Source of the DNA: Malania oleifera
Taxonomy: Eukaryota > Streptophyta > Magnoliopsida > Santalales > Ximeniaceae
Direction of reading: 5' to 3'
Assembly (NCBI RefSeq): GCF_029873635.1
Contig: NC_080418.1
Location: 9,009,062-9,073,061 of the forward strand
Length of the DNA: 64,000 bases
A program made the translations under genes and the position numbers. This document shows positions 32,964 to 46,387 of the stretch, piece by piece (position 1 is the first letter of the stretch; every line of letters starts with the position of its first letter). A model generated the notes under the pieces. That model saw only the letters and a program-made list of their open reading frames with translations, made no database searches and was not told the DNA's origin.

Positions 32964-34923
32964 TAGACCTAGCAAAGCGGATCGGGTCGGTTTATCCGTG
33001 GCGGATAAGGCGAATTATCAGGTGAAAAAATCATAATCCATATTCAACTTGTTTAAGTGGCGGATTAGGCGATTTCGGGTCGGTTAATTCATGGCGGATG
33101 GGCGGATAATCCGCCATTCTTAAATATAATTTTATTAATAATTTATTTTTTTTCATAATAAATTAAGTTGTATACGATAACTTGTGATTAGTTTTTGTAT
33201 TAATTTGGAGAGTTGTTTTACGCTTAGCCTACTATTAATCAAACAAACCTATAACAGTTTTCAATCATCATTTTTCATGAATCATACATATTACTAAGAA
33301 ACTGCTCCAATACCCCTCAAATTTTACATATTTTCAAATAAAAACTCTTCACAACAAGAATAAATGTGCAATAATATATTTTACAAATTAACCTTCACTC
33401 TTTCAAACAGCCCATCTCCTTTTTTTCCCTGATACAATAGTCACTTTTTTCCCAGCACAGCAGTTTCCAATCTTCTCACAGTTCTGGGTGTTTCAAATGA
33501 TAAACTAATTTCAAAGTTGAATGTCTAAAATATTCCCACCATTCCTCAACTCCTCTAAAAAAATATAAAAGTCATAAACTAATTTTAATATTGAATTCCT
33601 GAAATATCTTCACAATTTCTCATCTTTTCTAAATAATAAGACATTTGAAGGCCGTAGAGTGCACACGTAATGCTTGACCATAGCTAGTGTGTGTGTGTGT
33701 GTAGACTCTTATGAATTCCTAAATAAGCATATCTGAGTTCATACTGAATGTATATGAGCATTGGCCTGTTTATCTCTTTTATTTTTATAGCAAATGAAAT
33801 TTCATTAATAGGGAAAGAATTTAGAAGGGAGAATAAGATATTTCCCAATAAAAATCTGGGAGAAAATAAAAAAAAAAAGAACTAAGAACAACAAAAAGAG
33901 AAAAAAATCAAACCAGCAAGTTAAGATATTTTTCAATAAAAATTTGGGACAAAACGGAAAAAAGAACTAAAAACAACAAAAAGAGAAAAAAAAATCAAAC
34001 CAGCAAGTTTCTCCAGTCTCTTTGTAAATCCAAAATACTAGCACCCCTAAAAATTTCAAACCCAATGCTGTGCCAGAACTTAATGATAGATTTATTAGAT
34101 CTGTAGAACAACTGAAGAAGAAGAAGAATACTTACGAGTTACGAAGGGACCGAAGGGTATTCTGTAGCCGTGTTTGTGTAACAAAAGGTCCTACAGCCCT
34201 ACTGGTTTGAAGCCCGAAGGGTTCATGACGAACTCACGAAGGCTAGAACTGAAGCTCAAAGGGTCTCCGTCTCTTACTCTCTCCTCTCATGCTGGCTCTC
34301 TGAAGTCCAAACAGAGATGCTCGCAGCTCGTCAGTCGCTTATGGTGGAGAATCGAATAGGGCAGTGGCACTCTCTAGCAATAAAATCCAGGCTCCAGCTA
34401 CCGGTTGATCAGGTTCAGGGGCTTGTGATTCTAAGGCTCGAATGGAATAGGGGTTTTGACTTGTGAGGTTGTCGTTGTGATTCTAGGGCTCAAAATATCG
34501 AATGGAATAGGGGTTGTGAGTCTTGTGACTTGTGAGTTGTGAGGTTGTCGCTTGTCGGGCTGGGCTGGGACTTGGGAGTGGGATTGTGGGAGAGGGCTAG
34601 AGGCTGAGGCAGTGAGGCGCTGAGCTGAGCGGGGCATATGGGTCGTGTCCGTGTGAGCACTTAGGCAGTGGGCTCACTAGGCTAGGTGGGTTAAAGCCTT
34701 AAAGAGTTTGGGATGGGTTGTAGCTTGTTGGGCTTTCCTGGGTTAATACTGTAAGCGGGTTGGAGGATATCCGCCGGATAAACCCGACCCAACCCGCTAA
34801 AGGGGCGGATATGAAAATGAAAAACCATATTCGAATCATTTAGCAAACGGATAATTATAAGTCGGTTAAAACGGGTCGGATGTGGTTTAGATTAACGGAT
34901 TTTTATCCATTTTGCCAGGTCTA
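32964..34923. mobile_element. hAT non-autonomous transposon (1960 bp) inside LTR H
   Basis: Perfect 8-bp duplication CTCGCACT (32956-32963 and 34924-34931). Terminal inverted repeats TAGACCTAGCAAAGCGGAT and TAGACCTGGCAAAATGGAT match at 16 of 19. Both subterminal zones are dense in CGGGTCGG and GGCGGATAA motifs, as expected for hAT transposase-binding regions. No transposase frame is present. The GC-richer middle (about 34130-34640) is unlike the AT-rich rest and may be captured sequence, but I recognise no gene in it. Confidence 0.9.
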
Positions 34924-36123
34924 CTCGCACTCTTGCTGGGGAAAACTTTATGTAATTGTTGGATTAAAAAAGGCTTTGGTTATGATTTGCATCTAAAATC
35001 TTTATATCAATAAGAAAGAACCTTTGGTGACTTTTAAACCTTTAGCTTCACATTTTCTATTTAGTTTTGGTTTGGAAGTACGATTAGAAATTTAACTTGT
35101 ACAACTTGCTCTGTGTTTTGAGAGTGCTATTGTATGCAGAGATTACTTCATATCCTTTGTAGTTCTTGGACAATTCGAGGTGATCGGATCATTGGCTAAG
35201 CAAGGGGATATCGCTTAGAGAGATGCTACACTAGCCTAATTAAAGGAGTGACCGAACAAGGGTTTATCATTTGGAGAGGCAGGCTCTAGCCTACTGAAGG
35301 AGTGTGTAAACGGTTTTGTTCCACCCGTAAGGAACAAGGTATAGTGAAATCCTTAGGTGGTTGACCTAAGGCGAGGACGTAGGCTCGATATAAGCCGAAC
35401 CTCGTAAAAATCTCAGTCTCACTCTCTTATTCCCTTACTCTTTATTTTCAGCACATATAAATTGCATGGATGATTTAATTTGAAATTATATATATTACGT
35501 ATATTTGGAAATCAAGTAAACTTAAAATCTAATTTTGATTTGGGTTGCAGAAACTGAAAGGGAGTACGTTGGTTAAACCATACTTTGCGAAAACCATAAG
35601 GGAGTACGTTACTTAGTTAACACCCAAAGATAAATTAACTAAGAGGTTATTTGAATTTTGAATTTTGGAAAGTGCGTAAATGTTTTGTTGAAAATCACTT
35701 TGAGAAAGCTACTTTATTATCAAAAGGATTGCATTCACTACAGGGCTACAAATAAATAAAAGCTAAAATCTTGTATTTTATATCTTGGTTTGGATATTGT
35801 ATTTGATTGGATAATTGGTTTGGTTGATTAATTGGTTTCTTGATTGTTTAAGCAATAGTTTTGTGTTGCGGATTGAATAAAAAGAACCAAGTTCTTGTGT
35901 AATTGATAAATAAAACGAACAAGTCAAAAATTAGTTAAAAGAAATAAAAGAGGTTAAGAAATTTTTAAAAGATTGTACAAAGTCAAGAACTCATAAAAAA
36001 CTCTAAGGAATTTTAAATAACCCAATTCACCCCCCCCCCCCTCTTGGGACTATATCTTAGGTTTCAATTGGTATCAGAGCGCGGTTATAGCAAATTCTAA
36101 CAAGTAGCTTTATAAAGATCTAG

Positions 36124-36957
36124 ATGACACAAATAGGAGTAGCTCCCTTTAGCGAGGGTCAATCTTCAATTAGACCACCCATTTTTTGTGGACTCAATTA
36201 CACCTTTTGGAAGCAACGAATGAGAATCTACTTTCAAACAATGGACTGGAAGGCATGGAATGTTGTAAGAAGTGGAAATTCGGTCCCTACTAAACTAGTA
36301 GATGGAAAAGAAGTACCTAAAGAGGAAAAAGAACTATTCGAATCAGATTATAAAATACTGCAAATTAACTCAACAGCAATAAACGCCTTATAATGTGCAC
36401 TTGATGCAAATGAATTCAATAGAGTAATTATGTGTAAAACAGGTAAAGAAATTTGGGATAAATTAGAAGTAATCTATGAAGACACAGTAGATTTTAGGGA
36501 GGGTAGAATTGATATGTTAACTAGTGAATATGAAGCTTTTAGGATGAATTCCGATGAAACTATAACAAGCATGTACACTAGGTTCACTCATATCATAAAC
36601 TCACTAAGTGCCTTAGGAAAAACATATTCAACCCATGAGATGATTCGCAAAATTCTAAGAGTACTTCCACCTATTTGGGAACCGAAAGGCACTGCAATAA
36701 CGAAAGGTAGGAACCTTAAAACCACTTCTTTAGATGAACTAATAGGTTCTCTACTCACATATGAAATGTCAATGAATGAAAGGAATGGTAAAACCAAAGC
36801 TCAAGAATCTATAACATTCAAAGTTTCAAAAGAAAATGCTAGTAGTGAAGAAGAGATGGATGAAAATGAACTAGCCTTCATATCTAAGAAACTATCAAAA
36901 ATCCTTAGAAGGAAAAACAAATTCAAAAGAAGAAACCCAAACTCCGAAATCAGATGA
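36124..36957 (+). pseudogene. Element H gag block
   Basis: Two open blocks in this interval encode the typical SIRE-like gag start (PPIFCGLNYTFWKQRMRIY) and the UBN2-type core. A CX2CX4HX4C knuckle follows just downstream (about 36998-37040). Part of a broken element. Confidence 0.8.
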
Positions 36958-37495
36958 AGAAGAAATTAGAAAGAAGAAATCAAGAAATAAAATTCCTACA
37001 TGTTATAATTGCAACAAAGCTGGACATATAAAATCGGAATGTCCACTACTTAAGAAGGATTCCAAAAGGAAAAAGGCAATGAAAGTCACTACTTGGGATA
37101 ATCTAAGTACAAGTAGTTCCGATGATGAATCAAGTGACAAAAAGGTTGCTGATACTTGCTATATGACATGGGATGACAATGAAGAACATTGTTTCTCATC
37201 CAAATCAGATAATGAATATGGTAGTGATTCATCCAATGAATCCGATGATGAGAATATGTCATCTTATGAAGAACTTCAAAATGATTTATTCAAGGTTTAT
37301 AAGATGTTAGTTAATGTGACTAAACGATAGACATCATTGAAAAACAAGAATGAAGGAGTCATAAAAGAGTTAGAAGCTAAAAATCTTGCTGAAAAGGAAA
37401 AAGATTTGAAAATCAAGAAATTAGAAAGCAAGAATGAAAAATTGATGAAAGAAATAGAAGATCTAAGACTCCAAACTTCTATGGAAATTGAGAAA

Positions 37496-37540
<45 letters not shown>

Positions 37541-37907
37541 TTAAAAAATAAAATCAATAACTTGTCTTAAGAAATAGTGAAATCATAAGTGAATGTTGAT
37601 GACAAGAAAGATATAGAGATAAATGATATCAAAAGACAAATTGAAGATAAAGAAAAGATCATTTACAATTTTCTAGAGGGAAAGAAAATTTTGACAAAAT
37701 AATCGGATCACAAAGAATGTCCCTAAGCAAAGAAGGCATAGGATTTAATGAAATTGAGAAAAAAAGAAAAAAGAATCTCTATAGGGGATACTTTATAAAA
37801 CCTTAAAAAATTATGCTAGCGCCTCTTCTAATGCCTATACTCACACTATATGCTACCTATGTAAGAAGAATGGACATATAAAGTTTGAATTCCCATTAAA
37901 GAGGAAA

Positions 37908-39008
37908 TGTAACATCCTCAAAATTTCTCCCTTTTTTTTTTGTATATATATCTATATAACCATACCTAAACAGCGGAAACATAAGTCATAGAACCACATA
38001 TACTATACAATACTAGAATTCTATACATATAGACCATAGCCATATACAATAACTCCCCTCAGTATCGTCTACCCAAAAAATACAAAACCTTGTCGCAAAC
38101 TTACCCTACAATCAGGGTAGGCAACTCAACTCTCTATCCATGAGCTTGATCTGCTCGCCTAACTGGCTCACCTGAAAAATGGTAAAGTTATAGGGTGAGA
38201 CAATGCTTAGTAAGTGGAAATGTGCTATTACTAGTGTGTGGTGATCGAGCCGTAAAACTATAACGTTACTATATAAAACTACATGATCTGGAAAATCTGT
38301 GAAACACATGCATGCATAGTAGCTTAAATGTTTGTATCGTCTAAACTTTCTATCATTCATACTGTTATATCATACTATATACGAAAAAAGCTGTAAAACT
38401 GTATACATATACATAACTGTGCTCTTTCCCTAGGACTCTGTATGTTATGATTTAACCCCTCATGACAGGGTTGTGCGGCCCGTAGGTGGGACTTAATCTG
38501 ATCGACCCTCCAGGTAAGTCATCATACTCTACACTACCTCAGCCCCAACCAAACTATATCCACTCCTAAGCTCGGGACTGGTTGCTACCTCATCTAACCG
38601 GCCCCCTCAACCCACTGTTCTGGGGAGCTGCATCCTCTCCGAGCATGGTTAGACGGTACCCACACACTATCTAAGATATGTGGTTGCACTCTATCTATTA
38701 TGATTCTTTGCTTGTAGTATGGTTTTTCCCTAATTTTCATGAATTAATGTCAAAAGAGGGAAAAAATGATGAATTATGAATGACTCGGCAACCTCGTCGA
38801 CGAGGCGGTGTCTTCGTCGATAAGCCAGCGAAGGAAATTTGTCGACGTTCCCAAAATCTCTCGGCTTCTCCTCGTCGAAAAACTTCTGCATTTCATTGTC
38901 GAGCATTAGATGGGCCTTCGTCGACGAAACTCTGGCTTCATCGACGAAGCCTGCTCAAATTACCATTTTACCCTTTTCTTATTTATTTATTCCATATCTC
39001 ATGGGTCG
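37908..39008 (-). repeat. Ty3-type LTR 'F' fragment
   Basis: Starts TGTAACATCC and carries, on the - strand, the TTTTTCAG-G block (about 38175), the GGGTTGTGCGGCCC block (38468-38482) and a palindrome array (38791-38955). The segment holding TATA box and donor is missing, and the expected TTACA end is absent: sequence passes at about 39008 straight into Ty3 pol. About 1.1 kb, so internally deleted and truncated. Confidence 0.75.
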
Positions 39009-39456
39009 GGTTTTTATATATTTCATGTATCTATGTTGAGAAAATACATCTCAGATCCCTTCCACGTGATTAGTTATAAAGAGTTGGAGCTTAGAGATAC
39101 TTTAACATATGAAGAAATTCCAATTCAGGTTCTGGATAGGAAGGAACAGGAGTTGCGCACCAAGAAAATTCCACTAGTAAAGGTATTGTAGAGGAATCAT
39201 ACAGTGCAGGAAGTTACGTGAGAGCTAGAGGAGGAGATACAACAGAAGTACCCACATCTATTCAGTTGGGATCAGCATTAGTCAAGAAAAGTAAAATAAT
39301 AGCTTAGGTAAGGTAAGTATTGTTTCAATTTTATTTTATGCAATGCAGAGTAATATATGTATAAATTTTGTTTTGGATTATAGGATATAGTGGGTTTTGG
39401 GAGAATTTTGGTAAGTTATTGTAATCTTCCAAGACCATAAATATAACCACGATGTT
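39009..39456 (+). mobile_element. 3' end of a chromodomain-type Ty3 element (Tekay/Del-like)
   Basis: Encodes the integrase tail beginning FHVSMLRKYI and a chromodomain-like segment (IPLVKVLWRN-type and YPHLFS motifs). The rest of its 3' region continues after the Athila-like insertion, at 48736. Only the last part of pol is left and it is decayed. Confidence 0.75.
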
Positions 39457-39461
39457 CCTTC

Positions 39462-41176
39462 TGACTCACTCGAAAAATGAGTAGCTCGGAAACTATCCCA
39501 AGTATAGGAGTTACGTCGTGTAATATTCAGCCCAATGGCTAGATCGTCTCCTCACGGAATGCGTTTAATCTCCAATTTTATGTTCTTCCAAATCGAAATT
39601 AAAAAGGTACTGAACGCAGTTCAGATTCGGGATTTCAAGATTGTTTGATTTCACTCTTAACAAATTAAATAACATGCACATTAAACCCTAAAAACTAACA
39701 CGCATGGAATTAAATAGCAAAAATGGAAACCCTAGTCTACTTATGGAAACATCGGAAACATGCATTAATTAAAGACGGCAATCTAGCATAGGGAGTTAAA
39801 AATATGCAATGAAAACTCAATCAAACACACACACGCGCAATAAAAATCGAACCTTTAACGAAATTAAGAAGTCGAACTAAAATTAATTATTAACGACTCA
39901 CGATAACTAAACACAATAAACCATGCACTTTATATTTTTTTTTTATTTTTTTTATTAAAACTTAAAACAGAATTTAAATTAAAAGACAGATAAATAAAAA
40001 GCAAATAATTTAAATCCTTCACTTCAGAGCAAGATAAATAAAAAAAAAAAAAAAATTAAACCTCAATAAAGAAAGAAAAGAAAAATAAATAAAATTACAT
40101 AAACAAGGATCCAAATACTAAAGTGTTTTAACAACTTTAATGAAGAAATAATCTAAAACAAAAATAGTACCTAGCTGTGATAAAACAGAGAAATTAAAAG
40201 AAAGAGAAAGAAAGTTGAAGGGAGACTTGGGTGGAGCAGAACTGCTGGAGGAGATGCTAGATGAAGATAGACTTCTCGGGTGTTCTATTGTTTCGGCTGT
40301 GAACTGGCAGTGGCAGCAAGGAAGCCTGCTGCTGTGCTCGGGCTGTTGGTGGCCGAGGGTGCTCTGAAGTGACCGGATGATTTGCTGCTGCCGGAGTTGA
40401 AGATGGTGATCTGGTGTGGCTCGAGGAGTGGAAGCTGGGCTGCCGTCGGCTGAGCAAGGGAGGCTGTGTGCAGAGGCTGAAGAAATAGGAAGAGGGTGCA
40501 GCGGCGACTAGAGAAGCAGGGATAAAACAGAGGAGCAGATGGGAGAGAAGAGCAGGGAGAGAAAGAAAACCAAAGAAAAGAAAAGAGAAAGGAAGAAGGA
40601 GATGGGAGATAGCAAGAAGAAGAAGAAGAAGAAGAAGAAGAAGAAGAGAAGATAATGAAGAGCTGCGCGGGGTGGTTTATAAACAGAAAAAAAAAAAAAA
40701 AAAGAATGCCCTACCTGGATTATCCAACCCGACCCAGCCATGCATTATCGGGTCACATCAAATATCATTATATATATATATATATATATATTTTGTTTTC
40801 ATTTTTTGTTCTCTATTCACAGCCTATTTTGACCCTTCTAGAGCCTGTTTCTCATGAAACTCAAAATACAAAAGTTGTAGATAATCCTTTACTCTTTCCC
40901 TAGAAATTTAAATCGTCTCAATCAAAGCTCGAACAAAAAAATTATGCATGAATTACAAACAGGGGCCGGTTTTGATTTCCGGGAATTTCTCTGCGACAAA
41001 AAAATGATCAAAAATTCATAAATTATGCAATAAAACTCAAAAATGATAAATTTGGCACTTTATTAAAATATTGGACTTAATTGGACATTTAATTAAAAAT
41101 ATAAGCCGTAGACACCGAATTAAAGTGCCCAATTACATAGTTTTGACGCCAATTACATAGTTTTGACGCATAATCA
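39462..41176 (-). repeat. 3' LTR of the Athila-like element
   Basis: 1715 bp, bordered TGACTCACTCG and GACGCATAATCA on the + strand. Contains a (GAA)n tract (about 40615-40645), a (TA)n tract (40770-40790) and a small tandem duplication near 41135-41170. Confidence 0.92.
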
Positions 41177-42730
41177 AACCTCCCAACTAACGTTTTGATA
41201 GTCTCGAGCAAATGACGTGAATGAATTTCTGGGTAATGCCCACAACTACGAACTCCAGTGAACATGAAATTAATGCACATGCAACACAATCACACCGTTT
41301 CACATACAAGACTATAATTGAATTTCACACAAGCTTATTCATATTCAATACACACAACTTCGAAGCACGTCACTCATGCAAGTTCCATCGTTTATATGTC
41401 ATTTAAGAGCAATATACTCACACAAAGTTAATCAACAGCACAATTCAGAGTTAATGCAGTCATATAAGTTCGAGCATAAACAGGTAAACTCTTGAGGTGT
41501 GTGTGATGTGTGTGACTCAGTACACCTAGGATACCAGTGGACACCTACCAAACGGTCGCTTTTACTTGACCTAACTAGTATATCCTCAAAAACACTCAAA
41601 GAAAATGGGTTCACATGTCATATGTGAGGAGTGTCGCGATCAAACATCCCACATATTGAAATGAACAAACGCTAAGTATATGGAGTGGACTAGTCTGGAA
41701 AGGATCTAACCTATTTGTGAGGTGTCGGATCCTTCACCCTAACATCTTCTCACCTACTCGCCACATCCAACCGAGACCACCCTAGATAAACTTATTCACA
41801 ACTTGTCGTGAATACATTTGAAGCATTAATCAGTTGAAGCATCTTCATATGTGGAAAACATGTGTCGTGTCCTTGACTTTTTGTGATATGTATGTGGAGC
41901 CAACATTAGCATTTCATTTCATGTGCATGTATATTTCTTGTTCTTTCTTATGCTCATTCTTCATTTTCTGTCTTTTCTTGATGAATTAGACAAGTTTTAC
42001 ATTTCTTTTGTAATCTTCAAACAATTAATGGGAATTGATCTTAAGTAATGGTCTATGACTAAGTCTAACTCTAGGGGTGGCTCAGCCTTCACATCTTGAG
42101 TAAGTTATAAGAGCTAGGTTTCTATCTCCCCACTAGGTGTCACCTGTAGGTTAGCAAATCAAAAACAGAGACTAGTGTACAAAGGATATCCAGAAAAAAA
42201 AAAAAAGGAAAGTTGAGTTTCATGAACTCTGAGCTGACGTCAAAAACTCAAAAGAACAATAATTGGCTCAACAATACCTCACAAGGTGTCATAGTCATCA
42301 CGAGTGTTCTCTCAGTGCTCACAGGAAACCTTAAGTGTAATAAATCACGTGAATGTTTTTATTCAGCCTCGTGAGATGCCGTGTAAATACAAGAAATTAT
42401 ATAACCAGATTAACATAAGTGTACTACGAATTAGTTCTTCATGAAGTCATAAAGTCATATAAAGAGAGACTATGTTTGATTGACTCAAGTGTGTAATTCG
42501 TACGTTATACGCAAGTATGTGAAGGGTATGATTCAATGTTAAGCATGACATAATGTAGTGCAATTCCTCAGTTCTCTTTCTTTCTCTCTCTCTTTCTTTT
42601 TTATTTTTTTATTGATTTTTTTATATAAAATCCGGTACGTGTACGTGCACAGTGTCACATGCGAATGCTCACCCCCCCAACTAAAGTGGAACATTGTCCT
42701 CAATGTGAAAGCATAGGGGAAATAGAAAGG
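41177..42730. other. Internal non-coding part of the Athila-like element
   Basis: No open frame of note on either strand and no pol motif. Lies between the polypurine tract and solo LTR C. Confidence 0.6.
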
Positions 42731-43344
42731 TGTAACACCCCGAACCCTTAAACTCGGGTCTGATGCGTTATACTTGATATTATCCTGTTAAATCATAACT
42801 CATTAACATACATACGTAGCGGAAAAACATAAACGTAATCTCCATATAACACAGCTCTACATTACCAACGTTCCAAAATACCGTAATATACCAGAGTTTA
42901 CTATATCCTAACTAGAAATCCATAAAATCCAACCATCACCTGCATTTCCATATATACAAACATCTCTAAAACATTTGAGTATGTTCACAACCATCTCTCT
43001 CACAACATCCTCAAAACATAATAACATAAAACATAAAACATAAATATTTTCATCTCCAAAATAGTATCAATATATACCCTGTTTCTTATATAGTCCTCAA
43101 AATGCTAAAATTACCCTCGACATAAGCCCAACCTCGAGGATGTCCTGAAAAAGAAACATTCATATTCGGGTGAGACACATCTCAGTAAGGGAAGAAAACA
43201 TACATATTAAAACAGCGTGTGGCAAACATGAGGTGTATAGATATCATTTTTATTTCATTTGCAAATCATCATATAACATTGAAATCATTTTCTGAACCTA
43301 AACAATCACATGCAAAATTTTACACACGAGATTACTCAATAATA

Positions 43345-43623
43345 AGGGTGATTACTCGCCCATACAAGTAGCACCCTTCTACTCTGATACATAGGTAACT
43401 CTAAGGTCACAACTAAAGCATACTAGGGCACTTGCCTTACTCAGTAAGCCCTCAAATGTTAGATTAATCTCATACTCACGCATTCAACAATAATTTACCA
43501 GTAAAGGCCCTAAGGATAGGGAAATCTACCCGCCCATATAAATAGGTTCCCTCTGCCCTAGTACGTTATGCAGCTATTGCCACATCTGAAGCTACTAATG
43601 CACTCGCCTTCCTCAGCAAGCCC
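43345..43623 (-). other. Duplicated two-hairpin module in LTR C
   Basis: P2 hairpins at 43518-43552 and 43345-43377, with loops TTATATGGGCGG and TTGTATGGGCGA. P1 hairpins at 43599-43623 and 43426-43452. The stem at 43345 is AGGGTG/CACCCT, different in sequence from the AGGGAA/TTTCCCT stem at 43518, yet both pair. Confidence 0.55.
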
Positions 43624-44821
43624 TCAGGCAAAGAGTTCGCCTTGCCCAATTGTAACATGTTCTACGTACATACATACTTCTAATATCGTAATATATCGTT
43701 CTTTCTTGTCATTATACATTCATACACATTCATTCCTATTCATAACTTAACTTTGCATTTCGTTTCACTTTAAGTGACTCTTTCCCATTTGTATCATTCA
43801 CGTTTTCACATTTCTTTTCATTGCATTGTCATTCCATTGTCATTTCATTGCATAACATTTTCATTTCATTCCTTCGTAGTACAGCTGGTCTTTAGTCATC
43901 ATCAGTTAGTTTCCACATAGATATACGCTAGAATCTGCTACAGTTAGTTTCCACATAGAAATGCACTAGAATCTACTAACATGGTTGTCTTTCAACTGTC
44001 TTACATTTACATGGTTGCATTTAACATACACAAGCATCACTGTCCATATCACATTTTATTCATAAGCTTTACTTACTTAACCTGCATCTCATATATCTAA
44101 CATATATTTGCACAGAATCTCATGCCACACAGTTTTAGCAGTAAAATTCATATACGTTTCTCACAAAATAAGCCAACCCATAGTTAACATTGATATATTG
44201 AAAATACATTTCATTTCTTAATTAATTTCTTAGAAAAATTCCTTTCCACTTCCATTCATTCATTTTCACATATACATAACTATATAAACATTCCTAGGCT
44301 CAGAAAACATAAATTTCATGGCTGGCATTTTAAACTCACATATAGACATATATTCAAAAATAACGGATAATTCATTTTAATTCATAAAAACCTGGTTTAA
44401 TATATATATTTCCCTCTTACCTGACTTTCAACTGCGCTGGCAGCATCCCCGAACCGATACCCACAGTGTTCACTTGGACCCAAAATCCAAAAATCCTAAC
44501 TTAAATACAATAATTTCCAATTAACTTAAATCTTAAGGAAAATACTTATTCATTACTTCCTAAACTCCAAATAACCACATTCCTTAAGAAAATCCCAAAA
44601 TAACTAACTTACCCTGATTTTGGGATGTTTCCCAAGCCTCACAACCCAACGATCAGCTCCTACAGCCTTGAAGAAAATGATCCCACGAACCCCGTGGCGG
44701 TTCCGGATTGTCAAATGGGGTCAAAATCAGCCCGAAATCGAAGATAGAAGGCTGGGGAATCGTTTCTAAAGAGAGAAGGAGAATTGGCCGAGTTTTCATG
44801 CTGAAAAATAAAAGAATTTCA

Positions 44822-45027
44822 ATTTATAGGTCGGGCTTTGTCGACGAGACACATCGATTCGTCAACGAGGCCCTATAGAGTCTTCGTCAACGAAAAGATA
44901 ACTTCATTGATGAAATTGAGAGTTCCAAAATTCTCTCTCGAGATTTCTTCGTCGACGAGAAACAGACTTCATCAACGAACTTAGAAGGACACTCGTCGAC
45001 GAATACAGGACATTCGTCGACGAGGCT
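44822..45027 (-). promoter_or_regulatory. Palindrome array and TATA box of LTR C
   Basis: About eight TCGTCGACGA-like sites between 44838 and 45027, then on the - strand CCTATAAATT. Several sites are decayed at CpG (for example TTCATTGATGAAA). Confidence 0.6.
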
Positions 45028-45548
45028 TGCTTTTCCTTAAAAATTCTTCCTTTCTTCCCCTTATTTTCCTGTAATCCGTTTTATTCATTATATTTTCTAA
45101 TTATTTAAATTTCGGGTCATTACAAAAGGACTATGCACGGGAAAAGTAAAGCGTACCTAAGTGACGGGGTAATGGAAAAGAAAGACTGAACTACGAGAAA
45201 ATAGACTTGAAAACTAACTAAAAATAAAATAAGGTAAAACAAAAGGAAAATAAGGGAAAGAAAAACACCACAATTGTCTGGCGGAGGCCCAAGAGGAATT
45301 TCGTCTGGTGGCCACAGGTATATAAATTGCACCAGCGGGTTTCCAAATTTGAGCTGCCACAGTGGATCAGTTTTCATACCTGCACGAAAATCAGCCTTAA
45401 ATGAATTAATGCGTGTCAAAATACCAAACAATACGTGCGCAGGTCAACCCTCGTGTGTGGACAAGAAAGGGTCTTTATTCAACATCGTGTCTAGGAAATT
45501 TGCTTCTTTACGAACTAACGTGTCATAGGAAGTTATTGGAGCAATTAC

Positions 45549-46276
45549 CTATAGTTCTTCAAAAGCATTAACATTAAAGGTTTTACCTGGATCCTTGAAA
45601 ATTAAATTCTCACTAGACTGGTCACCTTCTTTATCGGGTATACAAATCATCGTACCACTGCAAAAGTCTGTCTCCACATTAGGGTCCTTAACATCTGATT
45701 CAGGAGGGAGTGATGGTTCCACAGTTTCTAGGCTCTGAGAGTGAGGGACCACAGGTTGGAACTGGTATCAATCTCCTTATCAACTAACTGCTCCGCTTCT
45801 AGGTCCATTTCTTCTGATGTTTCTTTGAATTCATCTATTTCAGCCGTAACATACAGTGCTAGGACAACTGGTTGCCCGACGATGAGCATTTCAGATTGGG
45901 GATCCTCTTTTCTGCTACTCAAGGTGATGGCGGCCTCTGCTGTCTCAAGAGAAACATCGTGTATTTGTTGTTGTGGTTGTTGGTACTCTAGAGGACGAGG
46001 CTGAGGTTCCGTGAGCAATTCTTCTTTTTCTAAGATGTCCAACTGCATGCTTATCGCATTAATGGTATCCCGCAATTCATTTTGATGATCGACTTGAGTT
46101 TGCATGAAATACTGGAGCATGTTCGCCATCTGTGTCATGCTTTCCTCAAACAAGTCTGACGGCGTACAACTCGGAGGGATCTGTTGTGGATGGTATTGCG
46201 GCGGAGGAATATCTGGGTGGTTTGGTGGCTCGTATACATCTCCACCACCGATTATGCTGATAGGGTGTGCAATCAT
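45549..46276 (-). pseudogene. Athila-like element: Gln/Pro-rich region after gag
   Basis: A Pro/Gln-rich block (YHPQQIPPS, QPQQQIH) followed by acidic stretches. It lies downstream of gag in the element's sense and probably belongs to the gag C-terminal region. No catalytic domain is seen. Confidence 0.5.
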
Positions 46277-46387
46277 GGGTGCCTGAGTGTATTGTGTGTT
46301 CCACTGTGGGACATTTTCAACTAGGTAGTCAAAAAATGATAGTACCTAATCTAGATCCTCGCTGATAGGCTTTCCATTAAACAAGGT

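Larger units (their letters stand above)
32014..37907 (+). mobile_element. SIRE/Maximus-like copia element H, 5' LTR and gag only
   Basis: The LTR is 32014-36066 (about 2.09 kb without the hAT insert), ending with a C10-rich tract (CAATTCACCCCCC, 36025) and TTTCA. The primer-binding site ATTGGTATCAGAGC follows at 36067. The gag region (36124-37900) has two knuckle motifs (about 36998 and 37846). It is cut off at 37907 by LTR fragment F. No protease, integrase or reverse transcriptase remains. Gag has several breaks. Confidence 0.85.
42731..45124 (-). repeat. Solo Ty3-type LTR 'C' inside the Athila-like element
   Basis: 2394 bp, TGTAACACCCC to GGTCATTACA, with perfect duplication AAAGG (42726-42730 and 45125-45129). 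On the - strand: palindrome array (45027-44838), TATA box (CCTATAAATT, 44830-44822), donor-like CAG-GGTAAGT (about 44612), hairpin modules (43623-43345), acceptor-like TTTTTCAG (about 43150). Closest to LTR B. Confidence 0.93.
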
